A stretch of 64,000 bases of DNA from NCBI RefSeq assembly GCF_002269385.1, contig NZ_CP022957.1, forward strand, positions 4,393,001-4,457,000, given 5' to 3'. This DNA is from Maribacter cobaltidurans (GTDB taxonomy: Bacteria; Bacteroidota; Bacteroidia; Flavobacteriales; Flavobacteriaceae). Shown here in pieces: positions 45,126-53,900 of the stretch; the first letter of the stretch is position 1; each line of letters starts with the position of its first letter. Under the pieces are notes generated by a model that did no database searches, had not been told where the DNA came from, and saw only the letters and a program-made list of their open reading frames with translations. Made by a program: the position numbers and the translations under genes.

Positions 45126-47024
45126 GTGAGTACCGAACCACATAGAATCCTACAACAATATTGGGGTTATCCAAATTTTAAGGGCTCCCAGGAAGTTATT
45201 ATTAATGCAGCACTAAAGGGACAAGATGTTCTGGCACTATTACCTACAGGAGGAGGCAAATCCATATGTTTCCAAGTTCCTGCTATGGCTCAGGAGGGAA
45301 TTTGTATTGTGGTTTCCCCACTGATTTCCCTAATCCAGAATCAGGTTGCCCAACTAAAGAACCTTGGCATCAAGGCAATAGGAATGACTGGAGGGCTGAA
45401 ATTTGTGGAGGTCAACGACCTACTGGACAATTGTATTTATGGGAACTATAAGTTTATTTACCTCTCACCGGAACGTTTGGAACAAGAAATTATCCGCGAC
45501 CGGATACGCCAAATGAACGTTAATTTTCTGGTCGTAGATGAGGCCCATTGTATTTCCCAATGGGGCCATGATTTTCGTCCTGCATATCTCAAGTGTCAAA
45601 TATTAAGGGAACTACAGCCGGATGCACCCATGCTGGCATTGACGGCAACTGCAACCCCAAAAGTCACCCAGGATATTATAGAACACTTGCAATTATTAAA
45701 TCCATTGGTGCAAAAAGACTCCTTTTCCAGGAGCAACATCGCTTTCCAAGTCCATTATAATGAAGATAAGAGCCATCAACTATTACATTATTGCAAACAA
45801 CTTAGAAGTAGTGGAATTGTTTACACCCGATCCAGAAAGGTTACGAAGGAACTAAGCTCCTATCTAATCAAGAATGGTATCTCCTCCACATTTTACCATG
45901 GTGGTATACCCGAAAAAGACAAAAAGGACAAGTTGGAAAAATGGCTTAAAAATGACATTACGATCATAGTGGCCACAAATGCCTTTGGCATGGGCATCGA
46001 CAAGCCAGATGTTGAATTGGTGGTGCACTATCAAATTCCGGACTGTATTGAAAATTATTTTCAGGAGGCCGGAAGAGCTGGTAGAAATGGTGAAAAGGCC
46101 CAAGCTATACTGCTAACTAACAAAACCGATATAGAACTGGGAAAGAAACAGTTTTTAAGCGTATTGCCGGATGTTTCCTTCGTCAAGTACATTTATAACA
46201 AATTGAACAATTATTTTCAAATTGCCTATGGAGAGGGAAGCAACGAAAAATATCGGCTCAATTTCAATGAATTCTGTTCCGTCTATCAGTTAAACTCCCT
46301 ATTGAGTTATAATGTGTTGAAAATTTTGGACAGGAATTCAGTCATTGCGCTATCGGAATCCTTTCATAGAATGACCGGCATACAATTTATTTCTTCCAAG
46401 GAAAATATCATGACTTATTTGAGCAGAAATACTTTTTTAGATGATTTGGTCAAATTGATACTAAGGACATACGGTGGCATCTTTGAAAATGAAACCCACA
46501 TCAATACCTTTACCCTTGCACAAAAATTGAACTATCCGGAAAAAAAAGTACTTGATTACTTGGAGATTTTAGAGAAGGATGAAATTGTAGATTACAAGGC
46601 ATCCCACAGCGACCTTGAACTTACTTTTTTGGTACCTCGGGAGGATGGCCATACCATTAATAGGTTTGCAAGGAACATTACCGAGCAAAATGAACTGAAA
46701 AAATTTCAAGTTGATGCCATTCTAGGATATATCAATAACAATAAAATTTGTAGAAGTAAACAGTTATTGCACTACTTTGGGGAGAAGTCTTCCAAGGACT
46801 GCGGAATCTGCGATGTTTGTGTGAACGATACATCAAATAGGGAAGAGTTATCTGACCTTAAAGAACAAATCATTTCCCTTTTAAGAAAACAGACAGCCTC
46901 TTCCAAAAAAATGCAAAGTGCCCTAGGTTGTTCCTCCAATGATTTGGTTTTCATCCTAAAGGAGCTTCTAGAAGAAGGTAGCATTACCTTAAATTTAAAG
47001 AATGAGTATAAAATTGTAGTATGA
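45126..47024 (+). CDS. recQ: ATP-dependent DNA helicase RecQ
   Basis: 632 residues, GTG start directly after the preceding stop. Superfamily 2 helicase: Walker A PTGGGKS near residue 40, DEAHCISQWGHDF (residues 138-150, with the RecQ aromatic-rich loop), and motif VI QEAGRAGRNG. The RecQ-Ct zinc cysteines are in the region 542-565 (CRSK... CGICDVC). Shorter than the full 3-domain form: no clear HRDC domain, replaced by a winged-helix-like tail. It unwinds DNA 3' to 5' in recombination repair. Overlaps fmt by an ATGA junction. Confidence 0.93.
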   Translation: MSTEPHRILQQYWGYPNFKGSQEVIINAALKGQDVLALLPTGGGKSICFQVPAMAQEGICIVVSPLISLIQNQVAQLKNLGIKAIGMTGGLKFVEVNDLLDNCIYGNYKFIYLSPERLEQEIIRDRIRQMNVNFLVVDEAHCISQWGHDFRPAYLKCQILRELQPDAPMLALTATATPKVTQDIIEHLQLLNPLVQKDSFSRSNIAFQVHYNEDKSHQLLHYCKQLRSSGIVYTRSRKVTKELSSYLIKNGISSTFYHGGIPEKDKKDKLEKWLKNDITIIVATNAFGMGIDKPDVELVVHYQIPDCIENYFQEAGRAGRNGEKAQAILLTNKTDIELGKKQFLSVLPDVSFVKYIYNKLNNYFQIAYGEGSNEKYRLNFNEFCSVYQLNSLLSYNVLKILDRNSVIALSESFHRMTGIQFISSKENIMTYLSRNTFLDDLVKLILRTYGGIFENETHINTFTLAQKLNYPEKKVLDYLEILEKDEIVDYKASHSDLELTFLVPREDGHTINRFARNITEQNELKKFQVDAILGYINNNKICRSKQLLHYFGEKSSKDCGICDVCVNDTSNREELSDLKEQIISLLRKQTASSKKMQSALGCSSNDLVFILKELLEEGSITLNLKNEYKIVV

Positions 47025-47968
47025 AAAAGTTAAGAATTGTGTTCATGGGTACCCCGGATTTTGCTGTAGGCATCCTAGATTCCATATTGAATACCAACTA
47101 TAACGTTGTGGGTGTTATAACCGCTCCGGATAGGCCTGCAGGAAGAGGAAGAAAATTAAATGAATCTTCCGTGAAAAAATATGCCATGGAAAAAGGCCTT
47201 CATATTTTGCAGCCCACCAATCTCAAGAGCGAAGAATTTCTCAATGAGCTGAAATTGCTGAAAGCCAACCTGCAAGTTGTAGTAGCCTTTAGAATGCTTC
47301 CTAGGGTAGTTTGGCAAATGCCTGCATACGGGACATTCAATCTTCATGCCTCACTTCTTCCGCAATATAGGGGAGCTGCGCCTATTAACTGGGCCATAAT
47401 TAATGGCGAAACAAAGACCGGCGTCACTACATTTTTTATAGATGAAAAAATAGATACCGGAGCAATTATCCTCCAAAAAGAAATCGAAATAGATCCTGAA
47501 GAAAATGCAGGTTCCTTGCATGACAAACTTATGGTCCTGGGTTCTGTAGTTGTTTTGGACACCATCCAAAGGATTGCTAATGATAATTTTGAAACTGAGG
47601 AACAGGAAAACCCAAAGGAACTTAAGTTGGCACATAAGATACATAGGGATACCTGTAGAATCGATTGGGACCAACCCATGGATAATATATTCAACTTCAT
47701 AAGGGGACTTAGCCCCTACCCCGCTGCCTGGACCATGCTCCATGATGGGAAAGATGAAACGATTACCAAAATCTACAAAGTCTCCAAAGAGCCGGGAAGG
47801 CATGGATTAAAAAATGGGACCCTTATAAATGAAAAAAATGAATTGAGGGTTGCCGTAACAGGAGGGTACTTAAATATACTGGAAGTACAGCTTCAAGGGA
47901 AAAGAAAAATGCCTATTAAGGACCTACTAAACGGACTAAATCTATCAAAAAATGCCCATCTTGGCTAA
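47021..47968 (+). CDS. fmt: Methionyl-tRNA formyltransferase
   Basis: 315 residues. N-terminal formyltransferase domain: FMGTPDFAV at the start, then HASLLPQYRGAAPINW with the catalytic Asn/His/Asp context (Asn in FNLHAS, His in the same strand, Asp later in KIDTG). C-terminal OB-like tRNA-binding part. It formylates Met-tRNAi for translation start, using 10-formyl-THF. ATG overlaps the recQ stop. Confidence 0.95.
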   Translation: MKKLRIVFMGTPDFAVGILDSILNTNYNVVGVITAPDRPAGRGRKLNESSVKKYAMEKGLHILQPTNLKSEEFLNELKLLKANLQVVVAFRMLPRVVWQMPAYGTFNLHASLLPQYRGAAPINWAIINGETKTGVTTFFIDEKIDTGAIILQKEIEIDPEENAGSLHDKLMVLGSVVVLDTIQRIANDNFETEEQENPKELKLAHKIHRDTCRIDWDQPMDNIFNFIRGLSPYPAAWTMLHDGKDETITKIYKVSKEPGRHGLKNGTLINEKNELRVAVTGGYLNILEVQLQGKRKMPIKDLLNGLNLSKNAHLG

Positions 47969-48015
47969 AGCCCCGTGTCCATTGGCCTTACCAACAACGT
48001 AAAAAATGCCCTACT

Positions 48016-48046
48016 TTATCAACAAACCCTCTGAGTTATCAACAAA
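48016..48046 (+). repeat. Two TTATCAACAAA direct repeats upstream of the HU gene
   Basis: TTATCAACAAA at 48016-48026 and 48036-48046, start-to-start 20 bp (about two helical turns). Each is one base away from the DnaA box TTATCCACA. They sit in the fmt-HU gap, before the HU promoter. Confidence 0.55.
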
Positions 48047-48070
48047 ATAGGGGATTTCCCGCTGTTTTAC

Positions 48071-48100
48071 TTGCGTTGGTCGTAAATCCATATAAATTTG
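48071..48100 (+). promoter_or_regulatory. Promoter of the HU gene (TTG-N19-TAAATTTG)
   Basis: The -7 box TAAATTTG at 48093-48100 fits TAnnTTTG exactly; TTG at 48071-48073 lies 19 bases upstream. Leader of about 40 bases to the ATG at 48145, AT-rich as in strongly expressed Bacteroidota genes. Confidence 0.75.
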
Positions 48101-48144
48101 TTCTAGGTTTAAAATTATTTAACAACAATTAATTTAATCACATT

Positions 48145-48417
48145 ATGAACAAAACAGAATTGATCGATGCAATGGCAGCAGACGCAGGCATCACTAAAGC
48201 AGCGGCTAAGAAGTCATTGGAATCTTTCTTAGGAAATGTTGAAGGTGCTCTTAAAAAGGGCGATAGAGTCTCTCTAGTTGGTTTCGGATCTTGGTCCGTA
48301 TCTAAAAGAAATGCAAGAGAAGGTAGAAACCCATCTACAGGTAAAACCATCCAAATCGCAGCCAAAAACGTTGTTAAGTTTAAAGCAGGTTCTGATTTAA
48401 GCGATGCAGTAAACTAA
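48145..48417 (+). CDS. HU family DNA-binding protein
   Basis: 90 residues, exact HU size. Helical dimerisation body (LIDAMAADAGITKAAAKK) followed by the beta-arm with the GRNPSTGKTIQI signature including the intercalating Pro. Abundant nucleoid protein bending DNA without strong sequence preference. Strong promoter ahead and a strong hairpin terminator behind indicate high expression as a single-gene unit. Confidence 0.97.
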   Translation: MNKTELIDAMAADAGITKAAAKKSLESFLGNVEGALKKGDRVSLVGFGSWSVSKRNAREGRNPSTGKTIQIAAKNVVKFKAGSDLSDAVN

Positions 48418-48438
48418 TTATTACAGGATTATAATATT

Positions 48439-48467
48439 AAAAGGCGCTTTCATAGCGCCTTTTTTTA
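48439..48467 (+). terminator. Rho-independent terminator of the HU gene
   Basis: AAAAGGCGCT (48439-48448) pairs with AGCGCCTTTT (48454-48463) over a five-base loop, followed by a T run to 48467. Ten-base stem, GC-rich core. Confidence 0.92.
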
Positions 48468-48527
48468 TGCCCAATTTGGGTAATTAAAATGATTTGTCTT
48501 ATTTTAGATAGATACAGATAACTAAAG

Positions 48528-49088
48528 ATGGTCCATTTGAAACCAAATAAAGGAAAGTTATTGATTGCAGAACCTTCACTAACCGGAGATGTTTCCTTTA
48601 ATAGGTCTGTAGTACTCTTGGCCGAGCACAATGAGGAGGGTTCCGTTGGATTCATATTGAACAAGCCATTGGAATATCAGATAAGTGATTTGGTATCCGA
48701 AATTTCCAAACCATTTCAAGTATACAATGGAGGTCCAGTGGAACAGGACAATCTTTACTTCATACACAAGGTTCCCCAATTAATAGACAATAGTGTAGAA
48801 ATTTCGGACGGTATTTATTGGGGAGGAGACTTTGATAAGACTGTAGATCTTATAAACAATCACATCATTAGCGAGGATGATATCCGATTTTTTCTTGGTT
48901 ATTCAGGATGGTCGTCCTTACAATTGGACAAGGAACTTTCATCCAATACTTGGATTGTGGCAAAAAACGAGCACCAAAGTCAAATCATACAAAAATCTTC
49001 TAGTGCCTTCTGGAAGGAAAAAATGTTGGAACTTGGTGGAGATTATTTATTATGGTCCAATGCCCCGGAAAATCCAAGTCTTAATTAG
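48528..49088 (+). CDS. yqgE: YqgE/AlgH family protein
   Basis: 186 residues, DUF179 fold. N-terminal KPNKGKLLIAEPSL and NRSVVLLAEHN, the middle FILNKPLEYQ and NGGPVEQ, typical of the family. Function undefined; E. coli YqgE is cytoplasmic. Its TAG stop shares four bases with the stop of the convergent aminotransferase. Confidence 0.93.
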   Translation: MVHLKPNKGKLLIAEPSLTGDVSFNRSVVLLAEHNEEGSVGFILNKPLEYQISDLVSEISKPFQVYNGGPVEQDNLYFIHKVPQLIDNSVEISDGIYWGGDFDKTVDLINNHIISEDDIRFFLGYSGWSSLQLDKELSSNTWIVAKNEHQSQIIQKSSSAFWKEKMLELGGDYLLWSNAPENPSLN

Positions 49089-49930
49089 ATAGCTATACGT
49101 GCCAAGGCATTAAGTCTCCCAACCATTTTTTTGGCGATTTCAGTACTGAACTCCTTTTTTCGGTAATTAGTCACAGAAATAATTCCACTAATCGTATTGG
49201 TGATAAACATCTCATCGGCCTTTTGAAGTCCAAAAGGGGAAATACTTTCTTCTTTGATTACGAAGTTTTCATCATCCTTTAACATAGAAATCAATTTCTT
49301 CCTGATGATTCCGTCTATACACCCATCTTTTAAGGGGGGAGTCTTGATAATATTACCGGAAACCAAAAATACATTTCCATTGATGGCCTCTACTACTTGC
49401 TTGTCCTGATTAAGTAAAAGGCAGTTTTGATAATCATTTTCCTGGGAGTAAATTCCCGCTACAACATTTAAAATTTTATTGTTCGTCTTAAGATTTGATA
49501 GCATATCCGGGTTTACATAGAAATCTTTGAAAAGTTCCACTTCGTAGGTAGCATCGCCCAACACGTAGAAAGTTGATTGTAAACTTTTAGCTTCAATCAC
49601 ATAGGAAATCTCGTTGGTCTTTGGCGTATACAGTCCGCCATTGTTTCTATATACCGAGAAACGCACTCTATGGGCAGGGCCATTGACATTCCCTTGTATG
49701 GTCTTAATAATTTCCTCTTCAAAAAAATCCATGGTAAAATTCATGGGAATCTCCATCCTAAGAATCCGCATAGAGGCCATAAGTCTTAGGTAATGTTCCT
49801 CTAGAAAGTATATATGGCCGTTTACCACCCTAAGGGTCTCAAAAAGGGAATCTCCATAACGAAAACCACGATTGTTCTGATTAAGAAAATAATGGTTGTC
49901 ACCGTACAATTCACCATTCAAATTTATCAT
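49085..49930 (-). CDS. Class IV PLP-dependent aminotransferase
   Basis: 281 residues, fold type IV. RGFRYGDSLFETLRV at the start, the PLP lysine in NLKTNNKILN (the K of NNKIL), and GCIDGIIRKKL near the C-terminus. Family members are branched-chain or D-amino acid aminotransferases or 4-amino-4-deoxychorismate lyase; the size and the absence of the IlvE-specific region make the lyase (PabC-type) group the best guess. Convergent overlap of four bases with yqgE; 52 bases from the START-like gene upstream. Confidence 0.85.
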   Translation of the reverse strand: MINLNGELYGDNHYFLNQNNRGFRYGDSLFETLRVVNGHIYFLEEHYLRLMASMRILRMEIPMNFTMDFFEEEIIKTIQGNVNGPAHRVRFSVYRNNGGLYTPKTNEISYVIEAKSLQSTFYVLGDATYEVELFKDFYVNPDMLSNLKTNNKILNVVAGIYSQENDYQNCLLLNQDKQVVEAINGNVFLVSGNIIKTPPLKDGCIDGIIRKKLISMLKDDENFVIKEESISPFGLQKADEMFITNTISGIISVTNYRKKEFSTEIAKKMVGRLNALARIAI

Positions 49931-49982
49931 AAAAAAAGGCCTTTATATTAAAGGCCCAAAGATACTCTTTAAATGATAAATT

Positions 49983-50366
49983 TTATTTTGAGCCTAATAC
50001 CTGTTTTAAATCGGACACTTGATTTTCCCACAACATTTTAGCCTCGTCCACTTCGTCCTCATCCGCAAAATCAGTTATGAACAAAGAAACGTCCTTGGTT
50101 ATTTCATCAACAATAATCTTCATTTCAAAATAGGTATCATCATCCCCCTCTGTCCAAGAAAACCTTACAAACTCATCGGATTTCCTCTTGAGTAATTTAG
50201 CCTCTTCCTCTGCACCGTCCCAAATAAAAATATATTTCTCGCCCCGGGAGTTCACATTATCTGCAAACCATTCGGACAGACCTGAAGGTGTAACCAAATA
50301 CTGATATAGTAGCTGTGGAGAAGATTGTATGACGTATTCTATTTCAAATTTTATTTTTTCGCTCAT
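49983..50366 (-). CDS. START-like (AHSA1/SRPBCC) domain protein
   Basis: 127 residues, no signal. Compact helix-grip fold: EYVIQSSPQLLYQYLVTPSGLSEWFAD at the start, then acidic strands and a C-terminal helix ending in QVLGSK. Strongly acidic overall. This small START-like family is found next to class IV aminotransferases in flavobacteria. Binds an unknown hydrophobic or charged ligand. Confidence 0.9.
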   Translation of the reverse strand: MSEKIKFEIEYVIQSSPQLLYQYLVTPSGLSEWFADNVNSRGEKYIFIWDGAEEEAKLLKRKSDEFVRFSWTEGDDDTYFEMKIIVDEITKDVSLFITDFADEDEVDEAKMLWENQVSDLKQVLGSK

Positions 50367-50449
50367 TCGATCGTCTTTATTTGCCCAATATATATATTTC
50401 TACATGATAAAAAAATAAAAGCAGCCTAATATTTTTTAGCCGACTAATG

Positions 50450-50480
50450 TTGATGAAGAAAAAATTAAACTCTATATTTG
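50450..50480 (+). promoter_or_regulatory. Promoter of the tRNA-Met locus (TTG-N20-TATATTTG)
   Basis: The -7 box TATATTTG at 50473-50480 fits TAnnTTTG exactly; TTG at 50450-50452 lies 20 bases upstream. It is placed for the first, now truncated tRNA copy at 50500, so the intact tRNA at 50571 is reached only by reading through the remnant, unless it has a promoter of its own in the short spacer. Confidence 0.75.
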
Positions 50481-50499
50481 CAGCCGCAAAAATTACCAT

Positions 50500-50543
50500 G
50501 GCGAGGTAGCTCAGCTGGTTAGAGCGTCGGATTCATAACCCGG
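50500..50543 (+). pseudogene. Truncated tRNA-Met (CAT), 5' half only
   Basis: 44 bases match positions 1-43 of a Met tRNA: acceptor 5' strand GGCGAGG, D-arm, and a complete anticodon arm (loop TTCATAA). It differs from the intact neighbour at three positions, two of which are a compensating pair in the anticodon stem (C28-G42 versus T28-A42), so it came from a distinct functional gene. The variable loop, T-arm and 3' acceptor strand are replaced by 27 bases of AT-rich spacer. Confidence 0.88.
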
Positions 50544-50570
50544 GGACAAAATTGAAATATTGTAGTAAAT

Positions 50571-50644
50571 GGCGAGGTAGCTCAGGTGGTTAGAGCGTTG
50601 GATTCATAACCCAGAGGTCGGGGGTTCAAGTCCCCCTCTCGCTA
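50571..50644 (+). tRNA. tRNA-Met (anticodon CAT)
   Basis: 74-base cloverleaf: acceptor GGCGAGG/TCTCGCT, D-arm GCTC/GAGC, anticodon arm TTGGA/CCCAG with loop TTCATAA (CAT), T-arm GGGGG/CCCCC, discriminator A. Elongator Met is most likely by overall form, though CAT could also be a lysidine-modified tRNA-Ile2. No encoded CCA. Followed by a strong hairpin terminator and then by accessory genes. Confidence 0.93.
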
Positions 50645-50659
50645 CTTTTTGATGATAAA

Positions 50660-50689
50660 AAACCCAAGATGAAAATCTTGGGTTTTTTT
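50660..50689 (+). terminator. Terminator of the tRNA-Met transcript
   Basis: AAACCCAAGAT (50660-50670) pairs with ATCTTGGGTTT (50675-50685) over a GAAA tetraloop; T run to 50689. Eleven-base perfect stem. Confidence 0.92.
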
Positions 50690-50691
50690 GT

Positions 50692-50713
50692 TAGGTAAAA
50701 CATAGGTAAAACA
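50692..50713 (+). repeat. Tandem pair of 11-bp repeats at the island edge
   Basis: TAGGTAAAACA occurs twice with no spacer, starting two bases after the tRNA terminator. The place, between a tRNA gene and accessory genes, makes a recombinase-binding or attachment site thinkable, but no third copy is seen in the window. Confidence 0.6.
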
Positions 50714-50976
50714 TTTTGATATTTTACTTATCTGCTACTAACATGTCAATTCGATACACAATTATTGATATTGTTTATGTAAATAACGATAAGTGGCAAC
50801 TTTACTCTTAATAAAAGGTACAATTTGGAAAGAGTTTAGATATTAGTCTCATGAAATCTGACTCAATTAATCTGATGTTTTAGAATAAACTCGATTACTA
50901 GTCTAGTCATCATAAAATGGATTCTATGGCTATTCGCTTTTGTATCGATCTGCCTATCAGTTTTCAATATCTAAAT
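50714..50976. other. Intergenic region at island boundary, no gene seen
   Basis: Between the 11-bp repeats and the 3' end of the ABC ATPase gene. AT-rich, no open frame of note, no terminator-like hairpin for the leftward ATPase operon that I can support. No integrase or transposase remnant recognised. Confidence 0.5.
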
Positions 50977-53900
50977 TCAATTGGTAAGCTGCCGATCGTC
51001 CTTAACTTTGCCAAAACTTTCCAGCTCCATAAACTTTGATTTAAAAATCCTAGACGGTATTTTCTTTTTAAGAAGGTTGTGAAAATTTTGATCGTGAGTG
51101 GAAAGTATTATTTGTTTCTCTTGGTTAATCACTATACTTCTCAATAAATCAATGGTAGAAAGAACATTGATACTGTCCATTGATTGAATAGGGTCATCTA
51201 TAAAAATGCAATCGTATTCATGAGAATTTAAGGCAGAGGCCAAGAAAATACTTAAACTTAAAATATTTATTTGGGCCGTACTAAAATATAAGTTTGGTAT
51301 TAATGTACTTTGATTGTTGTTATCTTTCACAAAAACATCCAAGCTAGGAGTACCTAAGTCAAAATTAGCCTTGAATTCGACAGATTTGAATTCAGGGTGC
51401 GGATCAATTTTTTCATAAATCTCATTGATTAATTCCACATAAAAGAACTCCTTAATTTTATTTTCAAGGAACTCTTTAGTTTTTTTAACCTCGGCATTTA
51501 TAATAGGTGTGACCGATTTTTTCACTAGAGCCAGTTCACCTTCTTCTTTCTCCAATTCAATCTTGGCATTCTTGCGCTCTAAAAACGGAACTATATTTTG
51601 GCTGTATTTGTCCAGCTTTCTGTAATCTTCAAGTTTTTTCTTGGTTTTTTTCAGTTGTGCTTTAGTCTCATTTTCTTTTTGTGACAACAACCGCGTAAGC
51701 GCTTCATCGCTTAACTCGGGGCCTTCAATGGATAGGCTTTCTTGAAGGAATCTTTCATAAGCTGCAATTTTCTTTTCTAAATCTTTTTTTTGGTCTTCGG
51801 CACCGCTTAGTTTGCTTTGCTGGTTATTTTGGCTAAGGGATTTTAGATTTTCTTCCAGGTTTTGGATTTCCTTCCGTAGCTCTGCCAGCAATTCCTGAAC
51901 CTTGTCTAATGCCGATTGATTTTTTTTAGTTTGCTTTTCAAGAAACCCCTTATTGATTTTTTGACCCGGATTGTTGTCTTCAAACCAATTCTCTATTTCG
52001 ATAAAGCTTTTCCCAGATTTTAAATTTTCAATTTCCGTGGCAATCAATTCAATTCTACCAATAATTTCTTTTTCATTTGTTTCTAGGTTTGTCAATTCTT
52101 GATCGGTCTTGGCTAATTTGGTTCTTGTATCCTCCAAATTTTTCAAAATGCCTTTTAGCGATTCTTTTAAAGCACTTGTATGGTTCTCAAATGACTTGCC
52201 ATTGGTTTTGTTTATCAGCCCGGCTTGGTTCTCTTTAAGCTTGGCCAAATCACTCTCTTGGGCCTTTAATAATTTTTGGTCCTCAGTTCTACTGTTATCA
52301 ATTTGGATCCTTCTTTCTTTAAGGTTCTTGAGTCCATTGTCATAAAATAACATCAAATCATTTAGCAACTTTTCCAGTTCGGTGTCGATTTTTGCCATTT
52401 CATCGAGCGACCTATTTTTTTGTTCGAGAAGAATTTTTAAGGATTCGGACAAAGCTCGATTGTTGGATATTTTATCTGCCAATGTTTTATACGAATCATA
52501 TTGGTGTTCGCACAGTGGGCAAGAATCCGTTTCATTGCGATTCACAATATCCAAACCTGATGCTATAAAACCTTGGATAGTAGTATTAAGCTCTTCTTGT
52601 TGCGTTATAGTTTCCGCTAGCTGTTTTAGCTCGTTTTTAATGGTGAATTTTTGTTGTGATTTTGCCAGTAAATCTTCTACCACTTTATTCAAACGCGGAC
52701 TTTCCGAAACGGATGTAAGTGCATATTGCCCTTCTTTAGCTTCCCTTTTCACCAGCTCAAGTTCAGAAATTTGCTCGTCAATTTTTTCTAAATCAGCCCT
52801 GTGCTTATCCATTATATCTTCAAGGTCCAATATTCTTTTTTCTCCCTGGTCAATAGCGGTAGCTGTTTTTTCGAGGTTCTCTTTTAACTTGGGTAAGGAC
52901 TCCTGTTCTTTTTCTAGACCAACTTTATTTTTGGCCAAACTGTCCAAAGTTGCCTTTTCATCAATCTGCTTTCTCCGAACTTGCTCGATTTCTTTATCTA
53001 GCTTTGATTTTTGTTTTCTTAAATCTTTCTGTTCTTCATGTTTATCATCTATTTCTTTCTGGGTTTCAAGATAGTTGTCAAACTGGGTTATTAACCTTTC
53101 CAAGATCTTGGCCTTTCCTTGTAAAGCCTCTCTTTCCGAATTTCCACTTTCAAGTTCATTCTGAGCAGCTTCAAGCCTCTCGAACTGTTTTAGGTTTTCT
53201 TCTATGGCTTTGATTTCAGCAATTAATTTCCTTAGGTTATCTCTAGCCTCAAAATATTGTTTTTTAGAAAACAAACCTTCTTTACCAACAATCGCATTCT
53301 CAATTGCCATTAACAGTAACGCCAAATCTGTTGAGTTGTCTTCTTCTATCAATGCTTTGGCCAAAACATCTTGTAAATCCTTAATTTCCTTCTTTGATGC
53401 AGATAGCGTTATCAAATCGGAAATGGGCTTTTGATAATCGGTATTTATCTTCTGTATAAGGTTATTAACTGTTTCCAAAATATCCTCTTCGTCCTCTTCC
53501 GAGATTTTTGATTTTAAGACCTTGATATTTTCCCTTAGTTCAGCTAAATGTTTTTTATTGGTTTCTTGTAATACTTTTATTTTTTGATAATAAACATCGG
53601 TTTCTTGAAGTTCATGATTCTTCATAAACTTGCTGTATCGTATTTCGCCGTCATCCTCTTTTAAGAAGGCGGAAATCCATTCTTGTGACAAAATCACATC
53701 TCGAAATGCCAGTTGTTCACCAACATCCTTTTTTGTGTCTGCTTTGTTTGAACCGTGCACCTTTAAAAGCCGTTCAACCGGTTTCTCGTCACGATCGGTG
53801 AAGTATCGTACGAAAGTTGGACCAGAAGTATTTGTATTCCTTAATAGATTTACCTGCTTTTTATCCGTGTCCAATTCACGAAGGGTGTTTATTGATTTTT

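Noticed and set aside
48001..48060. Replication origin at the DnaA-like boxes
   Set aside because: Only two imperfect boxes, no dnaA or other origin-linked gene nearby, so no basis for an origin call.
52382..53074. 230-codon open frame opposite the ABC ATPase coiled coil
   Set aside because: It is an antisense shadow of a Lys/Glu/Leu-rich coiled coil; the Ser/Phe-rich product has no fold or motif.
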